Part shown: in pieces, positions 25,544 through 33,874 of the stretch
Position numbering within the stretch: the first letter of the stretch is position 1
Layout: every line of letters begins with the position of its first letter
Source: Saprospiraceae bacterium
Lineage (GTDB): Bacteria > Bacteroidota > Bacteroidia > Chitinophagales > Saprospiraceae
Length of the DNA: 40,878 bases
NCBI GenBank assembly: GCA_020627965.1
Contig: JAHDFX010000017.1
Span: 1-40,878, forward strand
Reading direction: 5' to 3'
The notes under the pieces: model-generated
Database searches by the model: none
Seen by the model: only the letters and a program-made list of their open reading frames with translations
Told to the model about the DNA's origin: nothing
Program-made: the position numbers and the translations under genes

Positions 25544-26791
25544 CTAAGCTGTTTTTCGTTTAGCTAGATAAAATAACTCAGAGCTGTTTTCTCGTTTAAA
25601 TATTTTTTGTGCCTGTTGGCGAATATCTTCAGCACAGATGTTTCGATAAATTTCTTTTTCTCTATTGATTAAATCTACTTCACCAAGCAATTCAAACATA
25701 GCCAGGTTAATGGCTTTCGTAAGAATACTGGTTTCAGAAAACACCAGTGAGCTTTCTATTTTATTTTTAATTTTTTCCAACTCTCTGTCATTAACCAGTT
25801 CTGTTTTCAACAGATCAAGTTCTTCCCAGATAGCCATCTCTGCACTTTCCAGAGAAACACCTGCGGCGGGTTTGCCTTCTATGACCAGTAAGCCGGGATC
25901 TACGCTTCCTGTTAAGTAAGCATCAATATCGTCAAATAATCTCCGTTCTTTTAGCAGCCGACGATACAGACGAGACGAACGCCCACGACTGAGAATGTCA
26001 GAGAGTAAGTCGCTGGTATAATACCCTGTTTCTGTGCGAGCTTCCATATGAAAAGCCATGTAAAGCGCATTGGTAGGAACATCTTTCTCCACTTGCTGAG
26101 TATGAGGAGCAGCTTGTATAGGTTCAGCAGGAATCCTTGCTAAAGGGGTTTTATGTGATTCAATATCGCCAAACCAGTTTTCTACTAATTGACGTACCTT
26201 ATCTGTTTTTACATTGCCTGACACTACCAATATAGCATTGCTTGGATGGTAATAATGCCAAAAGAAATTACGTACATCCGCAAGGTTTGCTTTTTCGATA
26301 TGCTCAGGTGTCATGCCGATAGTTGGCCAACGGTAAGGATGTACCTCATATGTCAGTTTCATGAGGTGATGCCATACATCTCCGTAAGGTCGGTTCAGAC
26401 AGGTTTCTTTAAATTCTTCTATGACCACTTTGCGTTGAACATCTAGTGTTTTTTTACTGATATTCAGATTAGCCATTCTGTCAGATTCCAGCCAAAAGAC
26501 TGTTTCCAGGTTTTGTGCAGGGACAGTTGCATAAAAACTCGTTACATCATTATTGGTAAAAGCATTGCAATCTCCTCCTGCCCATTGCAAAGGTTCGTCA
26601 AAATCAGGCACGTTGCGAGAACCACCAAACATGAGGTGTTCAAACAAATGGGCAAAGCCCGTCTTATCTGGTGATTCGTATTTTGCGCCCACATTATACA
26701 TTAAATTAACAGCAACCATAGGAGTACTATTATCTTCATGTACTACAACCCGCAAACCATTATCTAATGCAAAACGATTGAATTCTATCAT
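25544..26791 (-). CDS. M16 zinc peptidase (pitrilysin/processing-peptidase family)
   Basis: This 415-residue metallopeptidase has the inverted zinc motif HLFEH at 48-52 (GFAHLFEHLMFGGS) and the third ligand about 74 residues later (Glu126 in KVVIEEF). Two M16 domains are present: the active one and a C-terminal inactive-type one with the R-Y pair region (SSRLYRRLLKER). It lacks a signal peptide, so it may be cytoplasmic. Bacteroidota often carry it next to a second M16 protein, but none is adjacent here. TAACTTTG on the minus strand at 26823-26830 is a good -7 box 31 bp before the ATG. The stop lies 16 bp from the flanking repeat of the MITE. Confidence 0.93.
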   Translation of the reverse strand: MIEFNRFALDNGLRVVVHEDNSTPMVAVNLMYNVGAKYESPDKTGFAHLFEHLMFGGSRNVPDFDEPLQWAGGDCNAFTNNDVTSFYATVPAQNLETVFWLESDRMANLNISKKTLDVQRKVVIEEFKETCLNRPYGDVWHHLMKLTYEVHPYRWPTIGMTPEHIEKANLADVRNFFWHYYHPSNAILVVSGNVKTDKVRQLVENWFGDIESHKTPLARIPAEPIQAAPHTQQVEKDVPTNALYMAFHMEARTETGYYTSDLLSDILSRGRSSRLYRRLLKERRLFDDIDAYLTGSVDPGLLVIEGKPAAGVSLESAEMAIWEELDLLKTELVNDRELEKIKNKIESSLVFSETSILTKAINLAMFELLGEVDLINREKEIYRNICAEDIRQQAQKIFKRENSSELFYLAKRKTA

Positions 26792-26822
26792 TCGTAATAT
26801 TCCTTAAAATTCCCAGGGCTTG

Positions 26823-26830
26823 CAAAGTTA
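26823..26830 (-). promoter_or_regulatory. Candidate -7 box for the M16 gene
   Basis: Read on the minus strand, TAACTTTG fits TAnnTTTG and ends 31 bp before the ATG at 26791. It lies in the 48-bp gap after the stop of the upstream helical-protein gene. The M16 gene can thus have its own promoter although it follows another minus-strand gene closely. Confidence 0.45.
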
Positions 26831-26839
26831 ATTAAATTT

Positions 26840-28363
26840 CTATTGAATAACTGCCCCCCGGCGCTCCTTAAGAATGTCCATCATAGAAACATGACGACGC
26901 AATTTATGTTCCGACCAAATCAGCATTTCCTCTAGTCCGGCAGTATGTTCGGTGGGTTGTTGTTCTAATTCCTTGAGTTTTTCATTAAACCCCTGTAAAG
27001 CTGTTTTTCGATCATCAAGCGGCATATTGTAAAGTTGTTGGATTGTTTTCAGACTAATAGCATAAAAGTTTTTAAGTTGTCCTGTTTTAAGCCCTCCCAT
27101 ATAACGCTTGGTCGAACGATATAAGTTATCAAAGTTTTCCAATCCTTTATCATAAGCAATTGCCATTAATAATACCCAGGCACAGCACTTTACATCAATG
27201 CGACGCAATTCCCGGTTTTCTATAATCTGCTTAAAATTCTTGAACGCCTCATCTTTTTTGCCTAGTACAAACTGTATTTGTGCATTAGTACTCAAAAAAG
27301 CCTGATAGTCTGGCACATCAATTTTCCCACTATAAAATTTCATTTTCTTAGAAATTTCTTTAGCTAAAGCTGTCAGGCGTTCTGTTTGTCCTGTATTAAA
27401 GAGGTAAAGCAGATCAACATAGCTCAATGTTTGAAAAGCCATCGCTTTTTCATGAATATATTTGGGCTTTACATTTTCTTTAGCCCATTTCAGTTTATTT
27501 TCAAATTCACCTTGCTTACCCAACTTAAGTAAAGCTGATAAGTAGTTCATCAAATGGTCGACATATATTAATGTATATTCTTCTCGTTGGTGAACATGGG
27601 CATCCCAAATATCAATCACCCTTTTGTAATACTGGCAAGACAATATATCTTCCCCTATCATGCTGTAATAGAGTGCATAAATTTGCTGAAAACGAAATTT
27701 GGAACAGAAAGATATTGCCCGTTTTTCATCGAGCATCAATTCACCTTTTATAATTTCTGACAACTCCGCCTTTGCCTCTTCACTTCCACGTCTTGGTAAA
27801 CGTTGCCATGCAGCAAAAAGTAGATATACTGTGCTATTGTAGCTGTTCTCATCATCAATAGTTTTACAGATAGTTTTCTTTTCTTCTATCAAGCTCATTC
27901 TTTTTTCTCTCTTTTTTTTGGGATTCAGACGCCTTATTAAGTCTTCTTCTCGCTTGATAATCTCAAGAAGAATAAGATACTTGTCAAACTTCATTGCAAG
28001 TTCTTTTGTAACCTTTAATAATTTCCCAGCCCTATCATAGAGTGTTCGCTCCATTAGTAGATCTACATCGGCTAGATGTGCTTGTAAAGTAATATCAACA
28101 GATTTGTATTTGTCTTGTCGGTAAGCACGCAATTCACTAAGAATGTCTTTAAACAGATCATTTTTATACTTCGATATATTTTTGAGAATATCCGGATGAT
28201 GCCTCAAACGTTTTTCGACAGCTTCCTTACTATACTCATCAAGCTCATTAAGCGCATTAAAGATGGTCAGGTTATTCCCCCCTCCCCCCTTCTGTTGGGC
28301 ATAGTATTTTTTCTCAGCAGTCGATAGATTGTGTACCAACTGATGTAAATCATCTCTGGGCAT
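26840..28363 (-). CDS. Helical-repeat protein (family member 4 of 4, distant)
   Basis: The product of about 507 residues is all-helical and TPR-like, lysine-rich in the middle (DLIRRLNPKKKREKRMSLIEEKK), with no signal peptide. The start MPRDDLHQLVHNLSTAEKKYY matches the MPREKLHKILQHLSDEEI start of 579-1991, so the ATG at 28363 is chosen over an ATG three codons upstream (28372) and a TTG at 28390. Later parts (FYSGKIDVPDYQAFLSTNAQIQFVLGKKDEAFKNFKQII) have the helix-turn-helix rhythm of TPRs. Relationship to the other three is weak beyond the start and general layout. Unlike members 2 and 3 it has no subtilisin next to it. The function is not known. Confidence 0.8.
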   Translation of the reverse strand: MPRDDLHQLVHNLSTAEKKYYAQQKGGGGNNLTIFNALNELDEYSKEAVEKRLRHHPDILKNISKYKNDLFKDILSELRAYRQDKYKSVDITLQAHLADVDLLMERTLYDRAGKLLKVTKELAMKFDKYLILLEIIKREEDLIRRLNPKKKREKRMSLIEEKKTICKTIDDENSYNSTVYLLFAAWQRLPRRGSEEAKAELSEIIKGELMLDEKRAISFCSKFRFQQIYALYYSMIGEDILSCQYYKRVIDIWDAHVHQREEYTLIYVDHLMNYLSALLKLGKQGEFENKLKWAKENVKPKYIHEKAMAFQTLSYVDLLYLFNTGQTERLTALAKEISKKMKFYSGKIDVPDYQAFLSTNAQIQFVLGKKDEAFKNFKQIIENRELRRIDVKCCAWVLLMAIAYDKGLENFDNLYRSTKRYMGGLKTGQLKNFYAISLKTIQQLYNMPLDDRKTALQGFNEKLKELEQQPTEHTAGLEEMLIWSEHKLRRHVSMMDILKERRGAVIQ

Positions 28364-28390
28364 ATAAATCATGTAATTAGTAGTATACAA

Positions 28391-28838
28391 AACTGCAAAA
28401 AATAAAATAATTAATGGAAGATTTAATGGTGGAAAGCCTTGTTTTTACTGGATTTTCCCCGTTTTTCGGTTTTTTTTGAAATATTTCAGTTTTTTTTCAT
28501 CCTTCACGCTTGTAAATCCTGACTAACAAAATCCATAATTGCCCCGAACTCAAACCTCAACACAAAAAACTGACAACCATACACTTAAGTGCACATTTCC
28601 TAATCATAACACTTTTTATGCTTCTTTTTCAGACACCAAATCACGGTTCAAACGTGTAAATACTAATGTTTTCCTTGCAAAATACCCCTGATATAGCTCC
28701 ATATATTTGTATTGTCAACAGCAAAGAACAACAACTCCGATAAAACAAATTACCCCATAAAGCATAAACTAAAACCAGAAAAACAATTTAACCTCTAAAA
28801 ACATTAGCCCTAAAAAGCCACTTAAACCCAATAAAACA
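28391..28838. other. Gene-free AT-rich stretch upstream of the hairpin array
   Basis: No reading frame is supported on either strand. Features seen: T-runs at 28470-28496, a perfect palindrome CACTTAAGTG at 28582-28591 that could be an operator, and a possible -7 box at 28702-28709. From about 28735 the plus strand becomes very A-rich and poor in G, which would give an unstructured leader in a plus-strand RNA. Confidence 0.5.
28702..28709 (+). promoter_or_regulatory. Possible -7 box for the hairpin-array RNA
   Basis: TATATTTG fits TAnnTTTG. Start of transcription would be near 28716, giving an RNA of about 540 nt ending at the terminator at 29218-29254. A TTG lies too far upstream (24-base gap) to be a proper -33 element, so support is limited to the box and its position. 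Confidence 0.25.
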
Positions 28839-29254
28839 GATAGGTGATTGATTACTTCTCCCAAAGTAATCAACTACCTATCGACCCGAAACTGAAGCAT
28901 TTCGGGTTAGTCCTGTGAGCCAATAAACAATATAAACAAGTTGGATGTCTTCATCCAATACTTACTAATGGTTCAGGGCATAAGTCCTGAACCACTAAGC
29001 ACTTGGAGCGGCGGCGGTAGCGACAACATGGTCGCCCGCCACTAGCTAAAGTTACTCATGCATCACAGTAGAAAGACAACATGTACTTAAAGGCTTTTCA
29101 TAGAGGTTGAGTAAGGAGATAACCTAATAATTGTTATCTCCTTTCACTCCTGATAAAGTAAGAATATAACAACACTATGTGTTGTAACAATATAAATCAT
29201 GCTTTGTATTTAGTGGCAAAGGGTTGAACAGAAGCGTTCAGCCCTTTATTTTTT
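28839..29254 (+). ncRNA. Candidate large structured RNA with eight hairpins
   Basis: Eight different stems follow one another. The first is at 28839-28882 (19 bp, one wobble, one A-C). The others are 28884-28907 (ACCCGAAA/TTTCGGGT), 28941-28958 (TTGGATG, loop TCTT), 28969-28994 (TGGTTCAGG/CCTGAACCA), 29013-29040 (GGCGG, bulge TA, GCGAC), 29109-29149 (AAGGAGATAAC/GTTATCTCCTT, extended by GAGT/ACTC), 29169-29185 (ACAACAC/GTGTTGT) and 29218-29247, a terminator. Linkers are A-rich. The terminator works only on the plus strand, yet no plus-strand gene lies within 4 kb upstream. I see no tmRNA, RNase P, SRP or 6S features. The sequence GACAACATG occurs in the loop of hairpin 5 and again at 29075-29083. 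The function is unknown. The alternative is a cluster of unrelated DNA palindromes. Confidence 0.6.
29218..29254 (+). terminator. Rho-independent terminator of the hairpin-array RNA
   Basis: AAAGGGTTGAAC pairs with GTTCAGCCCTTT (one G-T) around AGAAGC, followed by ATTTTTT. On the minus strand no T-run follows the stem, so it is directional for the plus strand. The T-run overlaps the stop codon of the opposite DUF2071 gene. Confidence 0.8.
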
Positions 29255-29960
29255 ATGGGTTTATGATTTCTCCTGGAAAGACTTTTATTCTAGAACCTTT
29301 TGCAACCGTCAGATGATAAGGAATTTTGTTGTTCAAGAATCGCCATTGTTCTCCGTATAGAAGCCCAAAATCAACATCCAGATGAAAACGGGTTTCTACA
29401 GGGTATGTCTCCCAGACGGGATGCTCTACTTTATAACGAATCAATTTTCCTTTCTTGTTGGTTCCAAAGCCCCATTCATGTTCCTTAAAAAAATGAGCAG
29501 TAGAATTTTCTTTGGGTTGTTGAGGGCGATTTTCAACCGTAAATTTCAAGCTATGCTCTTTGCCACCATATTGAAAATCGTGACTGATAATGCGTTGCTG
29601 TTTGTTTTGTTCTATCTTAGACCACATGGGTATAGAAGCGTAGGGTTCATTATACAAACGCCTGGCAAGCTGCGCAATACAAAAACGAGGAACAAATTCC
29701 CGAATAAACAGGACACCTCGCTGTTCGCCATATTTAACATAGCAACGCAAGTTAATTTCAGGGAAATTAATATGAAAAGGTACAGGAATTCCTCTTACAC
29801 GAGTATTCAAAAAATCAAAGGCGACCAAACTTACAAAGGCACGTTGCCCAATCATATCCGGTACTAATCCGTTAGGCAGGTATGGTTCAAGCTGAGCAGG
29901 CTCAACGGCATAAGTCAACAAAATAAGATGTCGCCACTCTGCTGTCAAAAACGGTCTCAT
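29253..29960 (-). CDS. DUF2071 (YqjF-type) protein
   Basis: The product is about 235 residues. The family's usual opening, FLTAEWRHLILLTYAVEPAQLEPYLP, starts at an ATG at 29960, so upstream ATG (29987) and GTG (30023) codons are not used here. Further family marks are VSLVAFDFLNTRVRGIPVPFHINFPEINLRCYVK, GVLFIREFVPR and the C-terminal VETRFHLDVDFGLLYGEQW. The function of the family is not established, and the protein should be cytoplasmic. Its stop codon TAA overlaps the T-run of the terminator on the other strand. The anti-sigma-like gene lies upstream on the same strand with a 129-bp gap. Confidence 0.88.
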   Translation of the reverse strand: MRPFLTAEWRHLILLTYAVEPAQLEPYLPNGLVPDMIGQRAFVSLVAFDFLNTRVRGIPVPFHINFPEINLRCYVKYGEQRGVLFIREFVPRFCIAQLARRLYNEPYASIPMWSKIEQNKQQRIISHDFQYGGKEHSLKFTVENRPQQPKENSTAHFFKEHEWGFGTNKKGKLIRYKVEHPVWETYPVETRFHLDVDFGLLYGEQWRFLNNKIPYHLTVAKGSRIKVFPGEIINP

Positions 29961-30089
29961 AGTTGATCCGCAAGATACGATAATCATTTGTTGCAACAAT
30001 GACAAAGTAACATGTTCGTACACATTACTATGTCATTATTGCAATGAAAATGATTTAATTTTTAAGATACCAGGGGAATATTAAATATA

Positions 30090-30335
30090 CTAAACGGTGG
30101 TGCGAATTTTGTCTTTAATGGACTGCACTAAAGCTGGTGAGACAGTTTTTCGGGAAATTTTACTCTTTATAAACTCTCTAAAGGATTTTTCCATACTAAA
30201 TTTTTCTAATAGATCGGGATTACTCTGTATTTCTGTGAGGAGTTCTCTTTCTTCTCTGCTATCAAGTTCTCCATCTAAATAAAGCATGACTCTTTGTGTG
30301 ATGCCGGTTGTTCTGTTTTGCTTTGTGTTGTTCAT
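30090..30335 (-). CDS. Zinc-less anti-sigma-factor-like protein
   Basis: This small 81-residue protein has the helical layout of the N-terminal anti-sigma domain: VMLYLDGELDSREERELLTEIQSNPDLLEKFSMEKSFREFIKSKI, then SPALVQSIKDKIR. The HxxxCxxC zinc site of ZAS proteins is absent, and there is no Cys or His in the protein. There is no membrane helix. The ATG at 30335 is chosen because GAGAGG lies four bases before it, an unusually good Shine-Dalgarno for this genome; an upstream TTG at 30359 is not needed. It follows the ECF sigma gene on the same strand, so it is the likely partner. A terminator lies between them. Confidence 0.75.
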   Translation of the reverse strand: MNNTKQNRTTGITQRVMLYLDGELDSREERELLTEIQSNPDLLEKFSMEKSFREFIKSKISRKTVSPALVQSIKDKIRTTV

Positions 30336-30429
30336 AAACCTCTCTTTTTTATGAAGCAATTAGAAGTATTGATCTTTTATTTGCTTCGACAGTTAGTAAT
30401 TTATTAAAAGTGGGTTTTAGTCTGACTTA

Positions 30430-30473
30430 TAAAAAAACCGGACAAAAAGTTCATACAGAACTAGCTGTCCGGT
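30430..30473 (-). terminator. Terminator between sigma and anti-sigma-like genes
   Basis: On the minus strand ACCGGACA pairs with TGTCCGGT, with an inner AGTTC/GAACT pair, followed by a run of seven T. It lies about 82 bp after the sigma factor stop. It would end or reduce transcription before the anti-sigma-like gene, which changes the ratio of the two proteins. Confidence 0.75.
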
Positions 30474-30554
30474 AGATTATTCTCTATCGTGATCCGTTAA
30501 ATGTACTCGGATTAAATGGGCAATTTTGTATATTATGATTCATATTCAATGACT

Positions 30555-31115
30555 TCATCTTTTATCTTCATACCCCATAGACTGTGCATATGACCAAAGT
30601 TGTTTCTTCAGCATATTTCTTGCACGGTGTATCCGGGATCGTACTGTTCCTACAGGTGCATCAACGATTTTAGCAATTTCCTCGTATTTAAACCCTTCAA
30701 TATCACAAAGCACGATGACCGTTTTCAGATCAACTGGTAAGGAATTGATTGCCATTGTTACCTCATCTCCTATCATATTTTGGAAAATATCCTTTCTCAT
30801 GTCCAGAAAACTGGTATGATTGGCATATAATTCCTCCTCTGTGATTGAGCTGTCTCCATAATCAACAGCCTGAGGGCGACGAGATTTTTTACGATATTCG
30901 TTGATAAAGTTGTTCTTCAAAATTCTGAACAACCATGCTTTAGGGTTTGAGCCTACTTGATAGGTCTCAATAGATTGAAAAGCCCGCATATAAGTATCTT
31001 GCACCAAATCATTAGCATCTTCCTCATTGCCAGATAAGTACATGGCAAAATTGAAGAGAGCATCGATCTGAGGCATGAACTCATGGTTAAAAATGTGTTC
31101 CTTTTGGTCACTCAT
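30555..31115 (-). CDS. ECF-type RNA polymerase sigma factor
   Basis: The product is about 186 residues. Region 2 is EDANDLVQDTYMRAFQSIETYQ with the core-binding and -10-reading helices and KAWLFRILKNNFINEYRKKSRRP. Region 4 is INSLPVDLKTVIVLCDIEGFKYEEIAKIVDAPVGTVRSRIHRARNMLKKQL with the -35-reading helix-turn-helix. The start MSDQKEHIFNHEFMPQIDALFNF at 31115 agrees with the common Bacteroidota family, so an in-frame start 13 codons upstream is not used. It belongs to the group often placed with a small anti-sigma protein. Which signal or regulon it serves cannot be seen. Confidence 0.93.
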   Translation of the reverse strand: MSDQKEHIFNHEFMPQIDALFNFAMYLSGNEEDANDLVQDTYMRAFQSIETYQVGSNPKAWLFRILKNNFINEYRKKSRRPQAVDYGDSSITEEELYANHTSFLDMRKDIFQNMIGDEVTMAINSLPVDLKTVIVLCDIEGFKYEEIAKIVDAPVGTVRSRIHRARNMLKKQLWSYAQSMGYEDKR

Positions 31116-31375
31116 TAGGCTCGTTGCGGTAAATGTAAAATTCAATAGTAACATGGTAAAGGTAATTATTTTTTTGTACCCTATTGTTAAAACCGCTTGT
31201 CATCTTGTGGGTAACAAGGTTTTACGACATAGTTTTTAGATTGTTATGAGGTACAACGCATGTTTTTTGGAAAACGTTCACAAAAACACATTTTTTTAAA
31301 TTTCGAAGTAATAGTATTCCTGTTTTGGGGATAGACCGTCGAAATAAGAAGAAGAAAATTCTTCTGGGATTCAAT

Positions 31376-31411
31376 AAAAAAGGACCTTGCCCCATTATAG
31401 AACAAAGTCCC
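31376..31411 (-). terminator. Terminator of a minus-strand transcript in the sigma-kinase gap
   Basis: Read on the minus strand, GGACTTTG pairs with CAAGGTCC (one G-T) with TTCTATAATGGGG between, and TTTTTT follows. It lies about 40 bp after the stop of the hybrid kinase gene. The remaining gap to the sigma gene (31116-31375) has no supported gene; a 63-residue minus frame at 31222-31413 runs through the terminator. Confidence 0.7.
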
Positions 31412-31448
31412 ATCCCTCCAAATGTAAATCTTTTACCCTTTTATCAAA

Positions 31449-33407
31449 TTACTCTCCTCCATTACTTCTACTAGGGCGGTTCCGGTAAACCAGGGTCATG
31501 ATTTTACCTTTAAGTTCTTCTGGATTATAAGGCTTTGCCAAATAATCGTTAATACCTGTAGCCGAGCATTTTTCGGCTTCGGTTTTACTCGTGTTTGCAG
31601 ACAAGGCAATGATAGGAATATCGCTGTCTGTTATTCTTATCTTAGCAGCAGCTTCAAAGCCATTCATCACAGGCATCTGCAAATCCATCAATATAACATC
31701 GTAATTATTTTTTTCAAAAGCCTCTACACCTAGTTTACCGTTTTCGGCGATCTCTACTTTTACATAATCAGACCAGGTTGTCAACATTTGCTTCGTAGCG
31801 ATCTGATTTAGGAAATGATCTTCTACAAACAAGATATTCATTGGTTTGATCGGTTTGCCTCCAATTTGCTGTACAGCAATTTCGGCAATGTTGAGATCTA
31901 TTTCTACGAGGAATGTAGACCCTTCACCTTCTTCGCTATTTACTCTAAGGGTTCCTCCCATGGTTTCAGCCAGACGTCTGGCAATGGCAAGCCCTAGTCC
32001 TTCTTTCTCATCTGAGTCTGCATTTAGCAGTCTGTCTGTATTCAGAATTTCTTTAATCTTATCGGCAGACATACCTACACCATTATCTTCTACTTCAAAG
32101 GTAATTGTAGCTTTTTCTATATCAATATTTGCTGCTTCAATAGCTAATTTAACCTGTCCACTCTTTTCGGTATATTTGATAGCATTATCCAGCAGATTGT
32201 ATAATATCTGATTAATTTTGGTTTCATCTCCAATCAGGTATTTAGGAACATTCTCATTGACATCCAGCTTAAATTCAATATCTTTTTTATTGGATTTAAT
32301 CTGGAACATTTTCTCTAATCCCTGTACGGTATTTCTGATCGCAAATTGTTCGCGGTCTACCGTAATTTTGTCGGAAAGTAAGACAGAGAAATTCAGCATG
32401 TTATTCACTGCAAGCGACAAATCACTCACCGACTGCTGCATGCCGCTGACCAGTTCTTCCTGTTGAGAATTAAGCTCGGAACTTTCCAGGGTATAGGATA
32501 AGTTTACAATAGAAGATAAAGGCGTTCTGATATGGAAACTCATATCTTCCAAAATCTCCTCTTTGATTTTTGACGTTCTATCTGTAATCGTTTTCAGTTC
32601 TCTCAATTCCTCTGCCATTTTTTGCTCAGTAATATCTTGAGCAACCCCAACAAGGAGTGTTTTTTCGGTAGAGGGATCATAAGATATCTGAAATTGATTG
32701 GCAACGTGTTTTTTCTGTGCCACACCTACACGAATCCGGTAATCTACACTATGTAGTGCACCGTCTTTGGTAGCTGCTTCTATTTCTCGTTCTACTTTTT
32801 CTCTATCTTCAGGGTAAATATAATTCAGGTAATCTGTCCAGGAGGGACTGATGTGTCCTGGCTCAAAACCGAATATCTTGTATACCTGTTCCGACCAGTT
32901 CATTTCATTCGTAACAATGTCTATTTCCCATATTCCGAAATTTGACATTTTACTGGCCAGCTCGAAGCGTTCTTTTACGATATTCAACTCTTTTACAGCA
33001 ACTTGCAACTGTACATACGTACGATGCCTTGCCAAAGTATGTCTAATAGAGCGAGCTAATGATTTGTGATCAAATTCACCTTTAACGAGGTAATCTTGTG
33101 CACCTGCTCTTACTGCCTGTTCTCCCACCATTTCATCTGTCGTTCCCGTCATTACAACAACAGGCAATTTTTTAGGACATCTTTCCAAGAAACTGGACAG
33201 CGTGCGTAATCCGCGCGAATCGGGTAAACTGAGGTCTAACAAAACAAGATCAATAGGCTTTTCTTCACAGATCTCAATTCCTTCATATAGGGTTTCAGCA
33301 TAAAAGAAATCATGCTTCAAAGACGCTTGTTTGAGGAATATTTTCACCAACTTTGCATCCCCCTCAGAATCGTCAATAACTAAAATGTTAACTCTATTGA
33401 GCATCAT
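31449..33407 (-). CDS. Hybrid histidine kinase REC-PAS-HisKA-HATPase-REC with altered H-box
   Basis: The 652-residue soluble signalling protein has five domains. The N-terminal receiver has D12, D13, phospho-acceptor D58, T86 and K108. A PAS domain covers about 145-262 (FGIWEIDIVTNEMNWSEQVYKIFGF). A HisKA-like dimerisation helix lies at about 275-345. The HATPase has N407 in LLDNAIKYT, DNGVG at 440 and GLGLAIARRL at 469. The second receiver has D574 in ILMDLQMPVMNG. In the H-box, SHEIRTP reads SFHIRTP: Phe290 sits at the phospho-His position and His291 one residue later. The kinase may therefore use a shifted His or act by other means. It follows the single receiver gene by 20 bp and is probably co-transcribed. 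Confidence 0.9.
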   Translation of the reverse strand: MMLNRVNILVIDDSEGDAKLVKIFLKQASLKHDFFYAETLYEGIEICEEKPIDLVLLDLSLPDSRGLRTLSSFLERCPKKLPVVVMTGTTDEMVGEQAVRAGAQDYLVKGEFDHKSLARSIRHTLARHRTYVQLQVAVKELNIVKERFELASKMSNFGIWEIDIVTNEMNWSEQVYKIFGFEPGHISPSWTDYLNYIYPEDREKVEREIEAATKDGALHSVDYRIRVGVAQKKHVANQFQISYDPSTEKTLLVGVAQDITEQKMAEELRELKTITDRTSKIKEEILEDMSFHIRTPLSSIVNLSYTLESSELNSQQEELVSGMQQSVSDLSLAVNNMLNFSVLLSDKITVDREQFAIRNTVQGLEKMFQIKSNKKDIEFKLDVNENVPKYLIGDETKINQILYNLLDNAIKYTEKSGQVKLAIEAANIDIEKATITFEVEDNGVGMSADKIKEILNTDRLLNADSDEKEGLGLAIARRLAETMGGTLRVNSEEGEGSTFLVEIDLNIAEIAVQQIGGKPIKPMNILFVEDHFLNQIATKQMLTTWSDYVKVEIAENGKLGVEAFEKNNYDVILMDLQMPVMNGFEAAAKIRITDSDIPIIALSANTSKTEAEKCSATGINDYLAKPYNPEELKGKIMTLVYRNRPSRSNGGE

Positions 33408-33427
33408 AAATTTATCTTTTTTTTGCT

Positions 33428-33874
33428 TTAATTTATCATAGTTGGCAATACAGTTGTACTCAACCAGAATTCTTCTACTTTTTGAATTAAATCGAAAAAT
33501 TTGTCAAACTCTATCGGTTTATTCAAGTAACAATTGGCATGCAAACGATAACTATTAGATATATCCTGCTCTGCTCCTGATGTTGTTAGAACAACTACGG
33601 GTATACACATCAAGCGTTCGTCTTTTTTAATTACTTCCAACACTTCCCTACCATCTTTTTTAGGCAGGTTAAGGTCTAGCAATATTAGATCAGGTGTAAT
33701 TGAATCAACAAACCTTCCTTCCTTATTCAAATATTCCAATGCCTCTACTCCATCCATAACAACACTCAGATTAACATTCATATCACCTTCCTTGAAAGCT
33801 TCCTGTGTTAATCTAACATCGCCAGGATTATCTTCTATCAATAAAATATTGACTGGTCTCCTATTTTTACTCAT
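33428..33874 (-). CDS. Single-domain response regulator (Rcp1-like)
   Basis: The 148-residue CheY-like receiver has no output domain. E14 and D15 lie in LLIEDNPGDV, phospho-acceptor D67 in LILLDLNLP, T97/T98 in VVLTTSG and K119 in YLNKP. The extended loop between beta 3 and the DGREVLE helix, and the C-terminal helix EFWLS, are typical of phytochrome-partner (Rcp1) regulators. It is the first gene of a two-gene unit with the hybrid kinase. Phosphotransfer between them is inferred. Confidence 0.9.
   Translation of the reverse strand: MSKNRRPVNILLIEDNPGDVRLTQEAFKEGDMNVNLSVVMDGVEALEYLNKEGRFVDSITPDLILLDLNLPKKDGREVLEVIKKDERLMCIPVVVLTTSGAEQDISNSYRLHANCYLNKPIEFDKFFDLIQKVEEFWLSTTVLPTMIN

Noticed and set aside
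28459-28480. Terminator CCG-TTTTT-CGG with T-run
   Set aside because: The stem is only three to four base pairs and serves no plus-strand gene.
28839-29254. tmRNA, RNase P RNA or an integron attC array
   Set aside because: I see no tag reading frame or tRNA-like ends, no conserved RNase P core, and the hairpins share no common attC-type core sites.
31222-31413. Minus-strand frame of 63 codons between kinase and sigma genes
   Set aside because: It passes through the terminator hairpin and has no family features.
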